Of a stretch of DNA of 64,000 nt, positions 52,107 through 63,546 are shown piece after piece. Location: the NCBI RefSeq assembly GCF_014076495.1, contig NZ_CP043575.1, forward strand, positions 2,170,001 to 2,234,000, written 5' to 3'. The notes beneath the pieces are model-generated. The model ran no database searches and had not been told where the DNA came from. It saw only the letters and a list, made by a program, of their open reading frames with translations. Made by a program: the position numbers and the translations under genes. Origin of the DNA: Comamonas koreensis. Lineage in GTDB: Bacteria; Pseudomonadota; Gammaproteobacteria; Burkholderiales; Burkholderiaceae_C. Each line of letters begins with the position of its first letter. Position 1 is the first letter of the stretch.

Positions 52107-52219
52107 GTAAATCCTTTGTGAGTGCTTTGCTACCAGCAGCGATCATACCCGCCTGCCAAACACAGAGCCCGCACAAGGCGGGCTCCAGGGGGCAAAAAAG
52201 GGCTTCGGCGGGCGGGAAT

Positions 52220-52525
52220 TTACTTCTTGGTCTGCGCCGCCACCCAGCGCGTGGCAAAGGCCTGCACGTCGGACAGGCGCTTGAGCAGGTCTTGCCCGGA
52301 GGGGGTGACCGTGTAGCCATCGCTGTTGTGGTCGAGAAAGCCGGCCTCGCGCAGCTCCTTGATGCGGGTGTTGAGCGTGTTGGGCGTGATGCCGCCCACG
52401 CTGTCTTGCAGCAAGCGGAAGGTCTGGGGATGTCCGTCCCGCAATGCCCAGAGCACACGCAAAGCGTAGCGGCACTCCAACCGCTCGAAGAGCTGGTTGA
52501 TGGCGGTGTTTTCCTTGGCGCTCAT
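52220..52525 (-). CDS. HxlR-type winged-helix transcriptional regulator
   Basis: 101-residue regulator of the HxlR/MarR-like winged-helix group: LFERLECRYALRVLWALRDG, PQTFRLLQDSVGGITPNTLN (recognition helix), TRIKELREAGFLDHNSDGYT (wing) and TPSGQDLL. The start at 52525 has AAGGAG 8 nt upstream. It lacks the N-terminal cysteine typical of aldehyde-responsive HxlR proteins such as YodB/HypR, which suggests a different signal. The 318-bp interval upstream, to fdhD, has no supported gene but holds the 11-bp tandem repeats at 52800-52843. Confidence 0.8.
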   Translation of the reverse strand: MSAKENTAINQLFERLECRYALRVLWALRDGHPQTFRLLQDSVGGITPNTLNTRIKELREAGFLDHNSDGYTVTPSGQDLLKRLSDVQAFATRWVAAQTKK

Positions 52526-52799
52526 GTAAGGGTCTCCTTGCGCTGTGTTGAGGAGCGAGGCCCAGGCCTTCGCATGCAAATCCACTGAGAGGGTGCGATC
52601 GGCGTCGCGGCAACATCTGCTACAAGTTTAATAGCTCTTCAGCCACGATGTATAGGCGCAGCTGACGATTGGACCCAGGCGGCGGCGGAAGTGTTGTTCA
52701 ATTGCTACGGTTTTTGAGTGTGCAAAGGCCGTCCGCAAGGCGCTGCCGCGCCGAAGTGGCACCGGTGCGCTGCCGGGCCAGCGCCCGGTTTTGCCGCTG

Positions 52800-52843
52800 T
52801 CTGGCACCCATCTGGTGCCTGTTTGGTACCTGTCTGGAACTTG
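52800..52843. repeat. Four tandem 11-bp repeats at the 3' end of fdhD
   Basis: TCTGGCACCCA, TCTGGTGCCTG, TTTGGTACCTG and TCTGGAACTTG lie head-to-tail in perfect register (52800-52843), sharing T(C/T)TGG and a C at position 8. The first two also form GGCACC-N5-GGTGCC. The 11-bp period is about one helical turn, so the same face of DNA is presented four times. It abuts the fdhD stop codon and lies about 275 bp upstream of the HxlR-type gene start. Confidence 0.7.
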
Positions 52844-53674
52844 TCAGAGGGTGCTGTAGCGCACCACACGCGGGCCCCGGCACAGGCCAAACAGGCGCAT
52901 ACCGGCCTGGTTGGCCACCTGGATGGCGAGCGTGGTGGGCGCGGAGATGGTGGCCAGCACCGGCAGGCCCATGCGGGCGCATTTGCGCACCAGTTCGTAG
53001 CTGGCGCGGCTGGTCATCACCACCAAGCCGGGCTGGCCCAGCATCTGCTGCTGCGCCATATGGCCCAGCAGCTTGTCCAGCGCGTTGTGGCGGCCTACGT
53101 CCTCCAGGACGACCTGCAATTGCCCGGCCGGCGTGGCCCAGCCAGCGGCATGGACGGCGCCGGCCTGCTGGTTGAGCAGCTGCTGCTGGGGCAGCTGAGA
53201 AAACGCCGTCTGCAAGGCCGCCAGGTCCAGGTGCTGGGCCCAGTCGGGCAGCTGCGGCAGTGGCTCGGGCACCAGATCGAGGGCGTCCATCGAATCGATG
53301 CCGCAGATGCCGCAGCCGGTGCGGCCGGTGAGGGCGCGGCGCCGCTCCTTGAGGCGCACAAAGCAGCGGCTGGCGATCTGCATCTCCACGCTGATGCCCG
53401 GTGCCTCCGGGTCCGTGCCGCAGGGCGCCAGCGGCTGCACCTCGATGCCGTAGCAGTCGGCTGCCTGGTCGATGATGCCCTCGGACAGCGCAAAGCCCAG
53501 CGCAAACACCTCCAGGTCCTGCGGGCTGCACATCATCACCGCATGCGAGATGCCATTGAACACCAGCGCCACCGGCACTTCGGCCGCAACCGCATCCAGC
53601 CGCAAAAGCGCGCCCTCAGGCGTGATCACGGTGGCGGGCAGGGGCTGGACGGCGCGGGGCAGATCGGAAGGCAT
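52844..53674 (-). CDS. fdhD: Formate dehydrogenase sulfurtransferase FdhD
   Basis: 276-residue cytoplasmic accessory protein that moves sulfur from IscS to the molybdenum cofactor before its insertion in formate dehydrogenase. The start at 53674 (MPSDLPRAVQ) places the essential CGIC motif at C121/C124, the same numbering as in E. coli FdhD. Other blocks are VFNGISHAVMMCSPQDLEVF, ALGFALSEGII, EDVGRHNALDKLLGH and VMTSRASYELVRKCARMG. Formate dehydrogenase genes are not in the window. Gene order with the HxlR-type regulator may be incidental. Confidence 0.94.
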   Translation of the reverse strand: MPSDLPRAVQPLPATVITPEGALLRLDAVAAEVPVALVFNGISHAVMMCSPQDLEVFALGFALSEGIIDQAADCYGIEVQPLAPCGTDPEAPGISVEMQIASRCFVRLKERRRALTGRTGCGICGIDSMDALDLVPEPLPQLPDWAQHLDLAALQTAFSQLPQQQLLNQQAGAVHAAGWATPAGQLQVVLEDVGRHNALDKLLGHMAQQQMLGQPGLVVMTSRASYELVRKCARMGLPVLATISAPTTLAIQVANQAGMRLFGLCRGPRVVRYSTL

Positions 53675-53731
53675 GGCGCTGATTGTGACGCAAAGCGAGT
53701 GACGGCGTCTGCGCCGTGGGCAGTCTGCGCC

Positions 53732-53759
53732 CAAAAACAAACCCCGCCGAGGCGGGGTT
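53732..53759 (-). terminator. Intrinsic terminator of rpoD
   Basis: The perfect 9-bp stem AACCCCGCC / GGCGGGGTT (53740-53748, 53751-53759) is followed on the minus strand by TTTGTTTTT. It lies 56 bp past the rpoD stop. Confidence 0.88.
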
Positions 53760-53814
53760 GGGTGGCAAGACCTGGGTCTTGCGATCCGCAGGTCTTGCAG
53801 GGCTGGGCAAGCGC

Positions 53815-56280
<2,466 letters not shown>

Positions 56281-56545
56281 GGACACCCTCAGAGCAAAGA
56301 GAACACACAAAGAAAACTGGCAAGCGCCATCACCGGCGCATTGAAACTGCAGCGGTAAAACGCAACAAAATGTGGCGAATAACGCGGCTGCACGAGGCGC
56401 TAAGCCTCAAGGCAAGATGTGGGGGCGAACATTTGGAATGCAGTCCTTGCGGTATTTTGGGCACTTGCGCTGGTGGCAAATCGCATGATTCTTCATACGG
56501 GCCCGGTCCGGAGGTGCTGCTGTCGCTCTTGCCGATGTGTCAAAT

Positions 56546-56570
56546 ATTATACCTTTTTGGCCAATGTCAA
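56546..56570 (-). promoter_or_regulatory. Candidate rpoD promoter in the dnaG-rpoD gap
   Basis: Within the 351-bp interval between dnaG and rpoD an AT-rich island holds TTGACA (minus strand, 56570-56565) and TATAAT (56551-56546). Their spacing is only 13 bp; a register using TAATAT gives 15 bp. Both are shorter than the usual 17, so the promoter is tentative. Nothing else in 56281-56631 is supported. Confidence 0.4.
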
Positions 56571-56631
56571 GGGCCTGTACGGCAATCGGGGCAAATATTT
56601 TTATATGCCCCCTGGCAATTTGGAGCCGCGC

Positions 56632-58695
56632 CTATTTATTGACCTGGCGCTTGAGCAGGCCGATGCGGTGGAAATTGCTCTGGTAGCGGCGCAGCGCCTG
56701 CGGATCGGAGGCCTGGGTAACCAGCTGGCGGTTTTGCTCCTCGAGCTGGTCGAGCACGATGCGGCTGAGGGAGTCGCGCAGCTCGGCGCGGATCTCATCG
56801 AGCGGGCCATCAATCTGGGCATGCTGGCCCCGCATCAGCGCGGTGGCAAAGGCCTCGACCGCATGGCCTCGCAGGTGCTCGCGCAGCACGGCCCAGGACT
56901 GGGCGCCGTGGCTGAGGAACTGCTGCTCGACCCAGGCGAACAGCGGCCCATGGGGGGCGGGCAGCTGGGCAAGGGTGGCGGCGTCTTCGGGCGAGAAATT
57001 CTCCAAAAATGCCATGTGCGACAGCAGCAGGCGCGCGGCCTGGTCTTCGCGGGTCACCGCTACGCTGGGCATTGGCGGTTGCGGCTCGGGGCGGGGCTGC
57101 CAGCCGCCTTTGCGGCCCCCCTGGCCGGGGCGCCACTCGCCACTTCGCTTGGTGTAGCCGTTGCCGCTGCCATGGGCGCCGCGCGGCTCGCCAAAGCTGT
57201 CGTTGCGCTGGCCGGGGTAGCGGTCCATGGCCGTGTCGCTGCCCCAGGGCGGCGCATCGCCATAGGCGGGCATGCTGTCAGCGCCCACCGGCGGGGCATC
57301 CCAGGAGGGCGCGTGGCGCGGGCCGCTGCTGGCCGCAGCCTGGCCAGCGCCGCTTTGGCGCGCCTGCTCTTGCGCAGTGGCCTTTTGCCACAGGCCTTCC
57401 AGCTCGGCGGCGGGCAACTGGGCCTTGTCGGCGATCTCACCGAGCAACTGGCGCTTGAGGGCGCCATCGGGCAGCAGGTTCCACAGCGGGCGGGCGTTGC
57501 TGGACATGCGGGCCCGGCCTTCGGCCTGGCCCAGGTCGCACAGCTCGCTGGCCGCTTCGAGCAAGAAGCGCGACAGCGGCGTGGCGTCATGCACATGGCG
57601 GGCAAAGGCGTCGGCGCCATATTCGCGCACAAAGCTGTCCGGGTCGTGCTCGGCGGGCAAGAAGAGAAACTTGATGCTACGGGTGTCGCTGGCATAGGCC
57701 AGCGCGCCATCGAGCGCCTTGCGGGCCGCGCGGCGGCCGGCGGCATCGCCGTCAAAGCTGAAGACGACGGTGTCGGTAAAGCGGAACAGCTTGTGCACAT
57801 GGTCGGGCGTGCAGGCGGTGCCCAGGGTGGCCACCGCATTCGGAAAGCCGAGCTGGGCCAACGCCACGACATCCATATAGCCCTCGGTCACCAGCACATA
57901 GCCATGCTCGCGGATGGCGGTGCGGGCCTCAAACAGGCCATAGAGCTCGCGGCCCTTGTGGAAGACCGGGGTTTCGGGCGAGTTCAGGTATTTGGGCTTT
58001 TCATCGCCAAACACACGGCCGCCAAAGCCGATGCATTCGCCCTTGATATTGCGGATGGGGAACATCACCCGGTCGCGAAAGCGGTCGTAGCGCTTGCCTT
58101 CGCCGTCGTCCGATTCAATCACCAGGCCCGCTTCGACCAGCTTGGGATCGTCATAGGCGGGGAAGATACTCGCCAGGCTGCGCCAGCCCTCGGGCGCATA
58201 GCCCAGGCCAAAGCGCTTGGCGGTGACGCCGCTGACGCCCCGGCCTTTAAGGTAGGCAATAGCCTTGGGCGACTGCGACAGCTGCTTGCGGTAGGCGTCA
58301 CCCGCTTTTTCGAGCAGGTCGGTGAGCGAGGCCTGCTTTTCGCGCGCCTGCGCCGCGCGCTCGCGCTGCTGAGGCGAGACATCGTCCTCGGGCACCGGCA
58401 GGCCCACGCTCTGGGCCAGGTCGGTCACCGCTTCGCGAAAGCCCATGCCGGTGTGATCCATCAGAAAACCGATGGCATTGCCGTTTTTGCCGCAGCCAAA
58501 GCAGTGGTAGAACTGCTTGGAGGGGCTGACGCTGAAGGAGGGCGATTTCTCGCCATGGAAGGGGCACAGCCCCATGAGGTTGGCGCCGCCTTTTTTCAGC
58601 TGCACATAGCGGCCGACCACATCGACAACGTCGACGCGGGAGAGCAGCTCCTGGATAAATGACTGGGGGATGGACACCCGGCTATTGTCGCGCAT
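56632..58695 (-). CDS. dnaG: DNA primase DnaG
   Basis: 687-residue primase that lays RNA primers at the replication fork. The N-terminal zinc-binding domain has C44, H47, C65 and C68 (CPFHGEKSPSFSVSPSKQFY then CFGCGKNGNA). The TOPRIM catalytic core follows, with EGYMDVVALAQLGFPNAVAT and FSFDGDAAGRRAARKAL acidic residues. A Gly/Pro-rich linker (about 440-540) leads to the helicase-binding C-terminal domain (about 545-687). A GTG at 58677 (VSIPQSFIQELL) corresponds to the usual family start and would remove six residues. The upstream rpsU of the E. coli operon is not present; an acyl-CoA ligase is divergent instead. Confidence 0.95.
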   Translation of the reverse strand: MRDNSRVSIPQSFIQELLSRVDVVDVVGRYVQLKKGGANLMGLCPFHGEKSPSFSVSPSKQFYHCFGCGKNGNAIGFLMDHTGMGFREAVTDLAQSVGLPVPEDDVSPQQRERAAQAREKQASLTDLLEKAGDAYRKQLSQSPKAIAYLKGRGVSGVTAKRFGLGYAPEGWRSLASIFPAYDDPKLVEAGLVIESDDGEGKRYDRFRDRVMFPIRNIKGECIGFGGRVFGDEKPKYLNSPETPVFHKGRELYGLFEARTAIREHGYVLVTEGYMDVVALAQLGFPNAVATLGTACTPDHVHKLFRFTDTVVFSFDGDAAGRRAARKALDGALAYASDTRSIKFLFLPAEHDPDSFVREYGADAFARHVHDATPLSRFLLEAASELCDLGQAEGRARMSSNARPLWNLLPDGALKRQLLGEIADKAQLPAAELEGLWQKATAQEQARQSGAGQAAASSGPRHAPSWDAPPVGADSMPAYGDAPPWGSDTAMDRYPGQRNDSFGEPRGAHGSGNGYTKRSGEWRPGQGGRKGGWQPRPEPQPPMPSVAVTREDQAARLLLSHMAFLENFSPEDAATLAQLPAPHGPLFAWVEQQFLSHGAQSWAVLREHLRGHAVEAFATALMRGQHAQIDGPLDEIRAELRDSLSRIVLDQLEEQNRQLVTQASDPQALRRYQSNFHRIGLLKRQVNK

Positions 58696-58831
58696 GCCGG
58701 GCTGCGCCGCCGCAGCGCCACCCCAATCTGCCCCCGGGTCAATGGCAAATCCCGGCTATTGGTCACGTGACAGCGTGCAATGTTCGTGTCAGCCGCTTGT
58801 GGCACAGTGTTTGCCGAGGAGACACGCACTG

Positions 58832-60478
58832 ATGAACAGCATTTTTGACACCGGGCTCGAGCAAAACGGGGCCAACCACACCCCCATGACCCCGCTGGGC
58901 TTTATCGCCCGCAGCGCCGAGGTCTACCCCGAGCGCCTCGCCATCATCCATGGCGAGCTGCGCCAGACGTGGGCGCAGACCTATGCGCGCTGCCGCCAGC
59001 TGGCCAGCGCCTTGCAGCAGCATGGCATTGGCAAGAACGACACGGTGGCGGTGATGCTGCCCAACACGCCGCCGATGGTGGAGGCGCATTTTGGCGTGCC
59101 GATGGCAGGGGCCGTGCTCAACACCCTCAACACCCGGCTCGATCCGCAGACGATTGCCTTCATGCTGGACCATGGCGAGGCCAAGGCGCTGGTCGTGGAC
59201 CCGGAATACGCCAGCGTCGTGGCCAAGGCCTTGGCGCTGCGCCAATCGCAGGCGCCCATCCTGCTGGTGGATGTGGAGGATGCGCTCTACGGCGAGGCCA
59301 GCGAGCGGCTGGGGAACCTCAGCTACGAGGCCTTGCTGGCCCAGGGCGATGCCGGTTTTGACTGGCAGCTGCCCGGCGATGAGTGGGACGCGATTGCGCT
59401 CAACTACACCAGCGGCACCACGGGCAACCCCAAGGGCGTTGTCTACCACCACCGGGGCGCGGCGGTGAATGCCATCAGCAATGTGCTGGAATGGGACATG
59501 CCCAAGTTTGCGGTCTACCTGTGGACCCTGCCGATGTTCCACTGCAATGGCTGGTGCTTTCCCTGGACGGTGGCGCTGCGCGCCGGCGTCAATGTCTGCC
59601 TGCGCCGGGTCGATGCACAGGCCATTTTTGCGGCGATCAAGCACCATGGCGTGAGCCATTACTGCGGCGCGCCGATTGTGCACAGCCTGCTGGTCAATGC
59701 GCCGGCGGCCTTGAAGGAAGGCGTGCCCGCTGGCGTCAAATGCATGGTGGCCGGTGCTGCGCCGCCTGCGGCCATGATCGAGGGCATGGAGCAGCTGGGC
59801 TTTGACCTGACCCATGTCTATGGGCTGACGGAGGTCTATGGCCCGGTGATGGTCTGCGCCCAGCAGCCCGACTGGCAGGGCATGGATGTGGGTGAGCGTG
59901 CCCGTCTCAACGCCCGCCAGGGCCTGCGCTACCACCTGCAGCGCGATGCCCAGGTGCGCGACCCGGAGACGCTGGCGCCGGTGCCGCAGGATGGCCAGAC
60001 CATGGGCGAGATCATGCTGCGCGGCAATATCGCGATGAAGGGTTACCTGAAAAACCCCGAAGCCACGCAGGAGGCGTTTCGCGGTGGCTGGTTCCACACC
60101 GGTGACCTGGCGGTGCAGGACCCCGATGGCTATATCAAGATCAAGGACCGCAGCAAGGACATCATCATCTCGGGCGGCGAGAACATCTCGTCGATCGAGG
60201 TCGAGGATGTCCTCTACCGCCACCCCGCCGTGCTGGCTGCGGCCGTCGTGGCCAAGCCCGATGCGCGCTGGGGCGAGACGCCTTGCGCCTTTGTCGAGCT
60301 CAAGCCTGGCGCCCAGGTGAGCGCCGAGGACATCGTTGCCCACTGTAAAAAGCATTTGGCCGGCTTCAAGATCCCGCGTGCGGTGGTGTTTGGCGAGCTG
60401 CCCAAGACCAGCACCGGCAAGATCCAGAAGTTCGAGCTGCGCAAGCAGGCGGGGTCTGCAGACGCGATAGACAGCTGA
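58832..60478 (+). CDS. AMP-binding acyl-CoA synthetase (medium-chain/DmdB-like)
   Basis: 548-residue ANL-superfamily ligase that forms acyl-CoA from a carboxylate, ATP and CoA through an acyl-adenylate. P-loop YTSGTTGNPKGVVYHHRGA, gating VAGAAPPAA, the A5 motif VYGLTEVYGPV, A8 hinge DLAVQDPDGYIKIKDRSKDI and the A10 lysine in PKTSTGKIQKFELR are intact. The N-terminal half (MVEAHFGVPMAGAVLNTLNT) and the WTLPMFHCNGWCFPW segment match the AlkK/DmdB-like group that activates medium-chain or methylmercaptopropionate-type acids. GAGGAGA precedes ATG 58832; the frame open upstream to 58670 lies in the dnaG promoter region. Substrate uncertain. Confidence 0.9.
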   Translation: MNSIFDTGLEQNGANHTPMTPLGFIARSAEVYPERLAIIHGELRQTWAQTYARCRQLASALQQHGIGKNDTVAVMLPNTPPMVEAHFGVPMAGAVLNTLNTRLDPQTIAFMLDHGEAKALVVDPEYASVVAKALALRQSQAPILLVDVEDALYGEASERLGNLSYEALLAQGDAGFDWQLPGDEWDAIALNYTSGTTGNPKGVVYHHRGAAVNAISNVLEWDMPKFAVYLWTLPMFHCNGWCFPWTVALRAGVNVCLRRVDAQAIFAAIKHHGVSHYCGAPIVHSLLVNAPAALKEGVPAGVKCMVAGAAPPAAMIEGMEQLGFDLTHVYGLTEVYGPVMVCAQQPDWQGMDVGERARLNARQGLRYHLQRDAQVRDPETLAPVPQDGQTMGEIMLRGNIAMKGYLKNPEATQEAFRGGWFHTGDLAVQDPDGYIKIKDRSKDIIISGGENISSIEVEDVLYRHPAVLAAAVVAKPDARWGETPCAFVELKPGAQVSAEDIVAHCKKHLAGFKIPRAVVFGELPKTSTGKIQKFELRKQAGSADAIDS

Positions 60479-60555
60479 TCCGGCCTGAACACCCATGAAA
60501 AAACCCGCCGCAGCTTGCTGGGGCGAGTTGGGGTTCAGCGGATCAGGCCTGGCGC

Positions 60556-62373
60556 TTACTTGCCCCAGGAATCCTTCAAACCGGTGATCTTGTTGAACAC
60601 CGGCTTGTCGCTGCGGTGGTCATGGCGGTCGGCCACAAAGTAGCCAAAGCGCTCGAACTGGAACTTGTCATCGGGCTGCGCAGCCTTGAGCGAGGGCTCG
60701 ACATAGGCGGTCACGACCTTGAGGCTATCCGGGTTGAGCAGGGCCAGGAAGTCCTTGCCGCCGGCATCGGGCTGCGGATCGGTGAACAGGCGGTCATAGA
60801 GGCGCACTTCGGCTTGCACGCCATCGGCCACGCCCACCCAGGTGATGGCGGCCTTGACCTTGACGCTGTCCGCACCAGGGGTGCCGCTCTTGGTGTCGGG
60901 CACCACGGTGGCCAGCACCTTGGTGATCACGCCATCGGCATCCTTCTCGCAGCCGGTGCATTCGATCACATAGCCGCCCTTGAGGCGCACCTTGTTGCCG
61001 GGGAAGAGGCGCTTGTAGCCCTTGGGGGGGACCTCGGCAAAGTCTTCGCGCTCGATCCAGACCTCGCGGCCCAGGCTGAAGTGGCGCTCAGGCGCGGCCT
61101 GGCCTTCTGCCGGGTGGGGCAGGGCGGGCAGGCTGCAGGCTTCGAGGTGCTCGGCACTGCCAAACACCTCGGCCCAGTTGCTCAGCTCCAGCTTGACCGG
61201 GTCCAGCACCACCATCGCACGGTGGGCCTGGTTCTCCAGGTCTTCGCGCAGGCAGCCGTCCAAGGTGGCGTAGTCGATCCAGGCGTAGTCCTTGGTGACA
61301 CCAATGCGCTCGCAGAAATTGCGGATGGACGCGGGCGTGTAGCCACGGCGGCGCAGGCCGACGACGGTGGGCATGCGTGGGTCGTCCCAGCCGCTGACCA
61401 ATTGGTTGTCCACCAGGTGCTTGAGCTTGCGCTTGCTGGTGATCACATAGGTCAGGTTCAGGCGCGAGAATTCGTACTGGCGCGGCTGGGGCGCATCGAT
61501 CAGGCCGCCGCTGCGCAGGTGGTCCAGCAACCAGTCGTAGAAGGGGCGCTGGTCCTCGAACTCCAAGGTGCAGATCGAGTGGGTGATGTGCTCGTAGGCG
61601 TCCTCGATCGGGTGCGCAAAGGTGTACATTGGGTAGATGCACCATTGGTTGCCGGTATTGTGGTGCTCGGCATGGCGCACCCGGTAGATCGCAGGATCGC
61701 GCAGGTTGATATTGGGCGCCGTCATGTCGATCTTGGCGCGCAGCACGGCCGCGCCATCGGGCAGCTTGCCATCCTTCATGTCGGCAAAGCGCTGCAGGTT
61801 CTCGGCCACGCTGCGGTCGCGGAACGGGCTGTTGACGCCCGGGCGCGTGAAGTCGCCCCGGTTGGCGCGCATCTCTTCGGCCGACTGCTCGTCGACATAG
61901 GCCAGGCCTTGCTCGATCAGGTAGACCGCGCAACGGTACATGAAGTCGAAGTAGTTGCTGGCGTAGTAGAGGTTTTGCTCGCCGCTCGGGTCCTTCCAGT
62001 CAAAGCCCAGCCAGCGCACGGCATCGATGATGCCGTCCACATACTCCTGGTCTTCCTTTTCCGGGTTGGTGTCGTCAAAGCGCAGGTGGCAGACGCCGCC
62101 AAAGTCGCGTGCGAGACCAAAGTTCAGGCAGATCGACTTGGCGTGGCCCACGTGCAGGTAGCCGTTGGGCTCAGGCGGAAAGCGGGTGCGGATCTTGGCC
62201 TGGTCGATGGGGCCCTGCTGGTGGTGCTGGGCATCGCCAGGCGTACCACCCCAGTGGCGCTGGGCGTAGCTGCCTTTTTCGAGATCGGACTCGATGATTT
62301 GTCGCAGGAAATTGGTGGGTTTGACCACTTCGTCACTACCGTTGTGCGAAGCGCTCGGGGCAGGTGCATTCAT
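60556..62373 (-). CDS. glnS: Glutaminyl-tRNA synthetase
   Basis: 605-residue class I synthetase charging tRNA-Gln. It has the HIGH-type motif PPEPNGYLHVGHAKSICLNF, LRFDDTNPEKEDQEYVDGII, and the KMSKS-type loop VITSKRKLKHLVDNQLVSGW, DDPRMPTVVGLRRRGYTP. A C-terminal two-barrel anticodon domain follows. An N-terminal extension of about 35 residues precedes the core. Length is near E. coli GlnS (554) plus the extension and an insert near residues 415-425. A weak bulged hairpin followed by T6 on the minus strand (60498-60535) may be its terminator. Direct glutaminylation means Gln-tRNA-Gln need not be made by amidotransferase. Confidence 0.96.
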   Translation of the reverse strand: MNAPAPSASHNGSDEVVKPTNFLRQIIESDLEKGSYAQRHWGGTPGDAQHHQQGPIDQAKIRTRFPPEPNGYLHVGHAKSICLNFGLARDFGGVCHLRFDDTNPEKEDQEYVDGIIDAVRWLGFDWKDPSGEQNLYYASNYFDFMYRCAVYLIEQGLAYVDEQSAEEMRANRGDFTRPGVNSPFRDRSVAENLQRFADMKDGKLPDGAAVLRAKIDMTAPNINLRDPAIYRVRHAEHHNTGNQWCIYPMYTFAHPIEDAYEHITHSICTLEFEDQRPFYDWLLDHLRSGGLIDAPQPRQYEFSRLNLTYVITSKRKLKHLVDNQLVSGWDDPRMPTVVGLRRRGYTPASIRNFCERIGVTKDYAWIDYATLDGCLREDLENQAHRAMVVLDPVKLELSNWAEVFGSAEHLEACSLPALPHPAEGQAAPERHFSLGREVWIEREDFAEVPPKGYKRLFPGNKVRLKGGYVIECTGCEKDADGVITKVLATVVPDTKSGTPGADSVKVKAAITWVGVADGVQAEVRLYDRLFTDPQPDAGGKDFLALLNPDSLKVVTAYVEPSLKAAQPDDKFQFERFGYFVADRHDHRSDKPVFNKITGLKDSWGK

Positions 62374-62580
62374 AGTTGTGTATTCTAAGGGAGTACCCTG
62401 ATGGCTGGAACGTATTGCGGTTTCTGGGGCTCTGACCCGAACTTGGGCATGCCATTTACGCTTTGCAACAGGATATCTTGTCTTGAAACCATAATTTGCA
62501 GAGCCTTTGGTATCTTTCTGCCTGCTTGCCGCGTTGAAAGTTCAATGACATTTTTCAGGGATTCTCGCAAGGAGATCAAT

Positions 62581-62928
62581 ATGCGCAATTCGATGCTGAA
62601 ACAAGGCTCTCGCTGGGCCGCCGCTGCGGTGCTGACTGGCTTGGCGCTGATGAGCGCTGGCGCCAATGCCAGCCGGGTGTCCTGGTCGGTGGGTATCAAC
62701 GTGCCCGCACCGGTGTACGTGGCCCCCGCGCCGGTGTACGCACCCCAGCCCGTCTATGTGGCGCCTACCCCTGTGTATGCACCCCAGCCGGTCTATGTGG
62801 CGCCGCCACCCCCTGCCGTGGTCTACCGCCCCGCACCCGTGTACCGCCCAGCGCCCGTGTACTACGGCCCACCTCCCGGCCGCTACTACCGCCACCATCG
62901 CCACGACCGCGATTACTACCGCTATTGA
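62581..62928 (+). CDS. Small secreted protein with Pro/Val/Tyr repeats and His/Tyr/Arg-rich tail
   Basis: 115-residue exported protein. A signal peptide (residues 1-30, ending ANA) precedes about 70 residues built from PVYVAP/PVYAPQ units, with a 13-residue period repeated twice (PVYVAPAPVYAPQ, PVYVAPTPVYAPQ) and then degenerating. The C-terminus is rich in His, Arg and Tyr (YYRHHRHDRDYYRY). Such proteins occur next to cell-envelope genes in betaproteobacteria but have no known function. A surface, adhesive or metal-binding role is possible from composition only. AAGGAG is 7 nt upstream of the ATG; a strong terminator follows at 62955-62978. Confidence 0.75.
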   Translation: MRNSMLKQGSRWAAAAVLTGLALMSAGANASRVSWSVGINVPAPVYVAPAPVYAPQPVYVAPTPVYAPQPVYVAPPPPAVVYRPAPVYRPAPVYYGPPPGRYYRHHRHDRDYYRY

Positions 62929-62954
62929 GCTGCATGGCAGCTTGCGCAACCGAT

Positions 62955-62978
62955 GCCCTGGCCCGCCAGGGCTTTTTT
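62955..62978 (+). terminator. Intrinsic terminator after the Pro/Tyr-repeat gene
   Basis: The stem GCCCTGGC / GCCAGGGC (62955-62962, 62965-62972) is followed by T6. Confidence 0.88.
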
Positions 62979-63084
62979 ATGGGTGCTTGCCGGGGGGCCC
63001 AACCGCCCAGCTGTCGCTTGGGCTGTGCGCTGGGGCGCCGAATGCTCGGATAATCCACAGCTGTTGTCCGTTGTGGAAGCTGAG

Positions 63085-63546
63085 ATGAAAACTGTTTTTG
63101 TACTGAACGGCCCGAACCTGAACCTGCTGGGCCTGCGCGAGCCCACCATCTATGGTGCCCACACCTTGGCCGATGTCGAGCAGCTGTGTGCCCAGGCGGC
63201 CGCCCGCAACCAGCTGGCGCTGCGTTTTCACCAGAGCAACCATGAAGGCGCGTTGATCGACTGGCTGCACGAGGCGGGCCAGCTGCAGCGCGAGGGCCAA
63301 CTGGCCGGCGTGGTGCTCAATGCCGCGGCCTACACCCACACCAGCGTGGCCTTGATGGATGCGATCAAGGGCGCGGCGCTGCCGGTGATCGAGCTGCATA
63401 TCAGCAACGTCCATGCCCGCGAGGCCTTCCGCCACCATTCCTATATTGCGCCGGTGGCCAAGGCGGTCATCTGCGGCCTGGGGGTGCAGGGCTACAGCAT
63501 TGCGATCGATGCGGTGACCCAGGTACTGCTCGGACAGACCGCGTGA
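63085..63546 (+). CDS. aroQ: Type II 3-dehydroquinate dehydratase
   Basis: 153-residue dodecameric enzyme of the shikimate pathway that dehydrates 3-dehydroquinate. It carries the family patterns LNGPNLNLLGLREPTIYGAH (with the catalytic Tyr in IYG), FHQSNHEGALIDWLH, VLNAAAYTHTSVALMDAI (Asn and Thr in the active site) and ELHISNVHAREAFRHHSY. The ATG at 63085 (MKTVFVLNGPN) is preferred with GGAAG upstream; the longer frame from 62953 overlaps the terminator. Its stop overlaps the possible GTG start of the following hydrolase gene. Confidence 0.96.
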   Translation: MKTVFVLNGPNLNLLGLREPTIYGAHTLADVEQLCAQAAARNQLALRFHQSNHEGALIDWLHEAGQLQREGQLAGVVLNAAAYTHTSVALMDAIKGAALPVIELHISNVHAREAFRHHSYIAPVAKAVICGLGVQGYSIAIDAVTQVLLGQTA

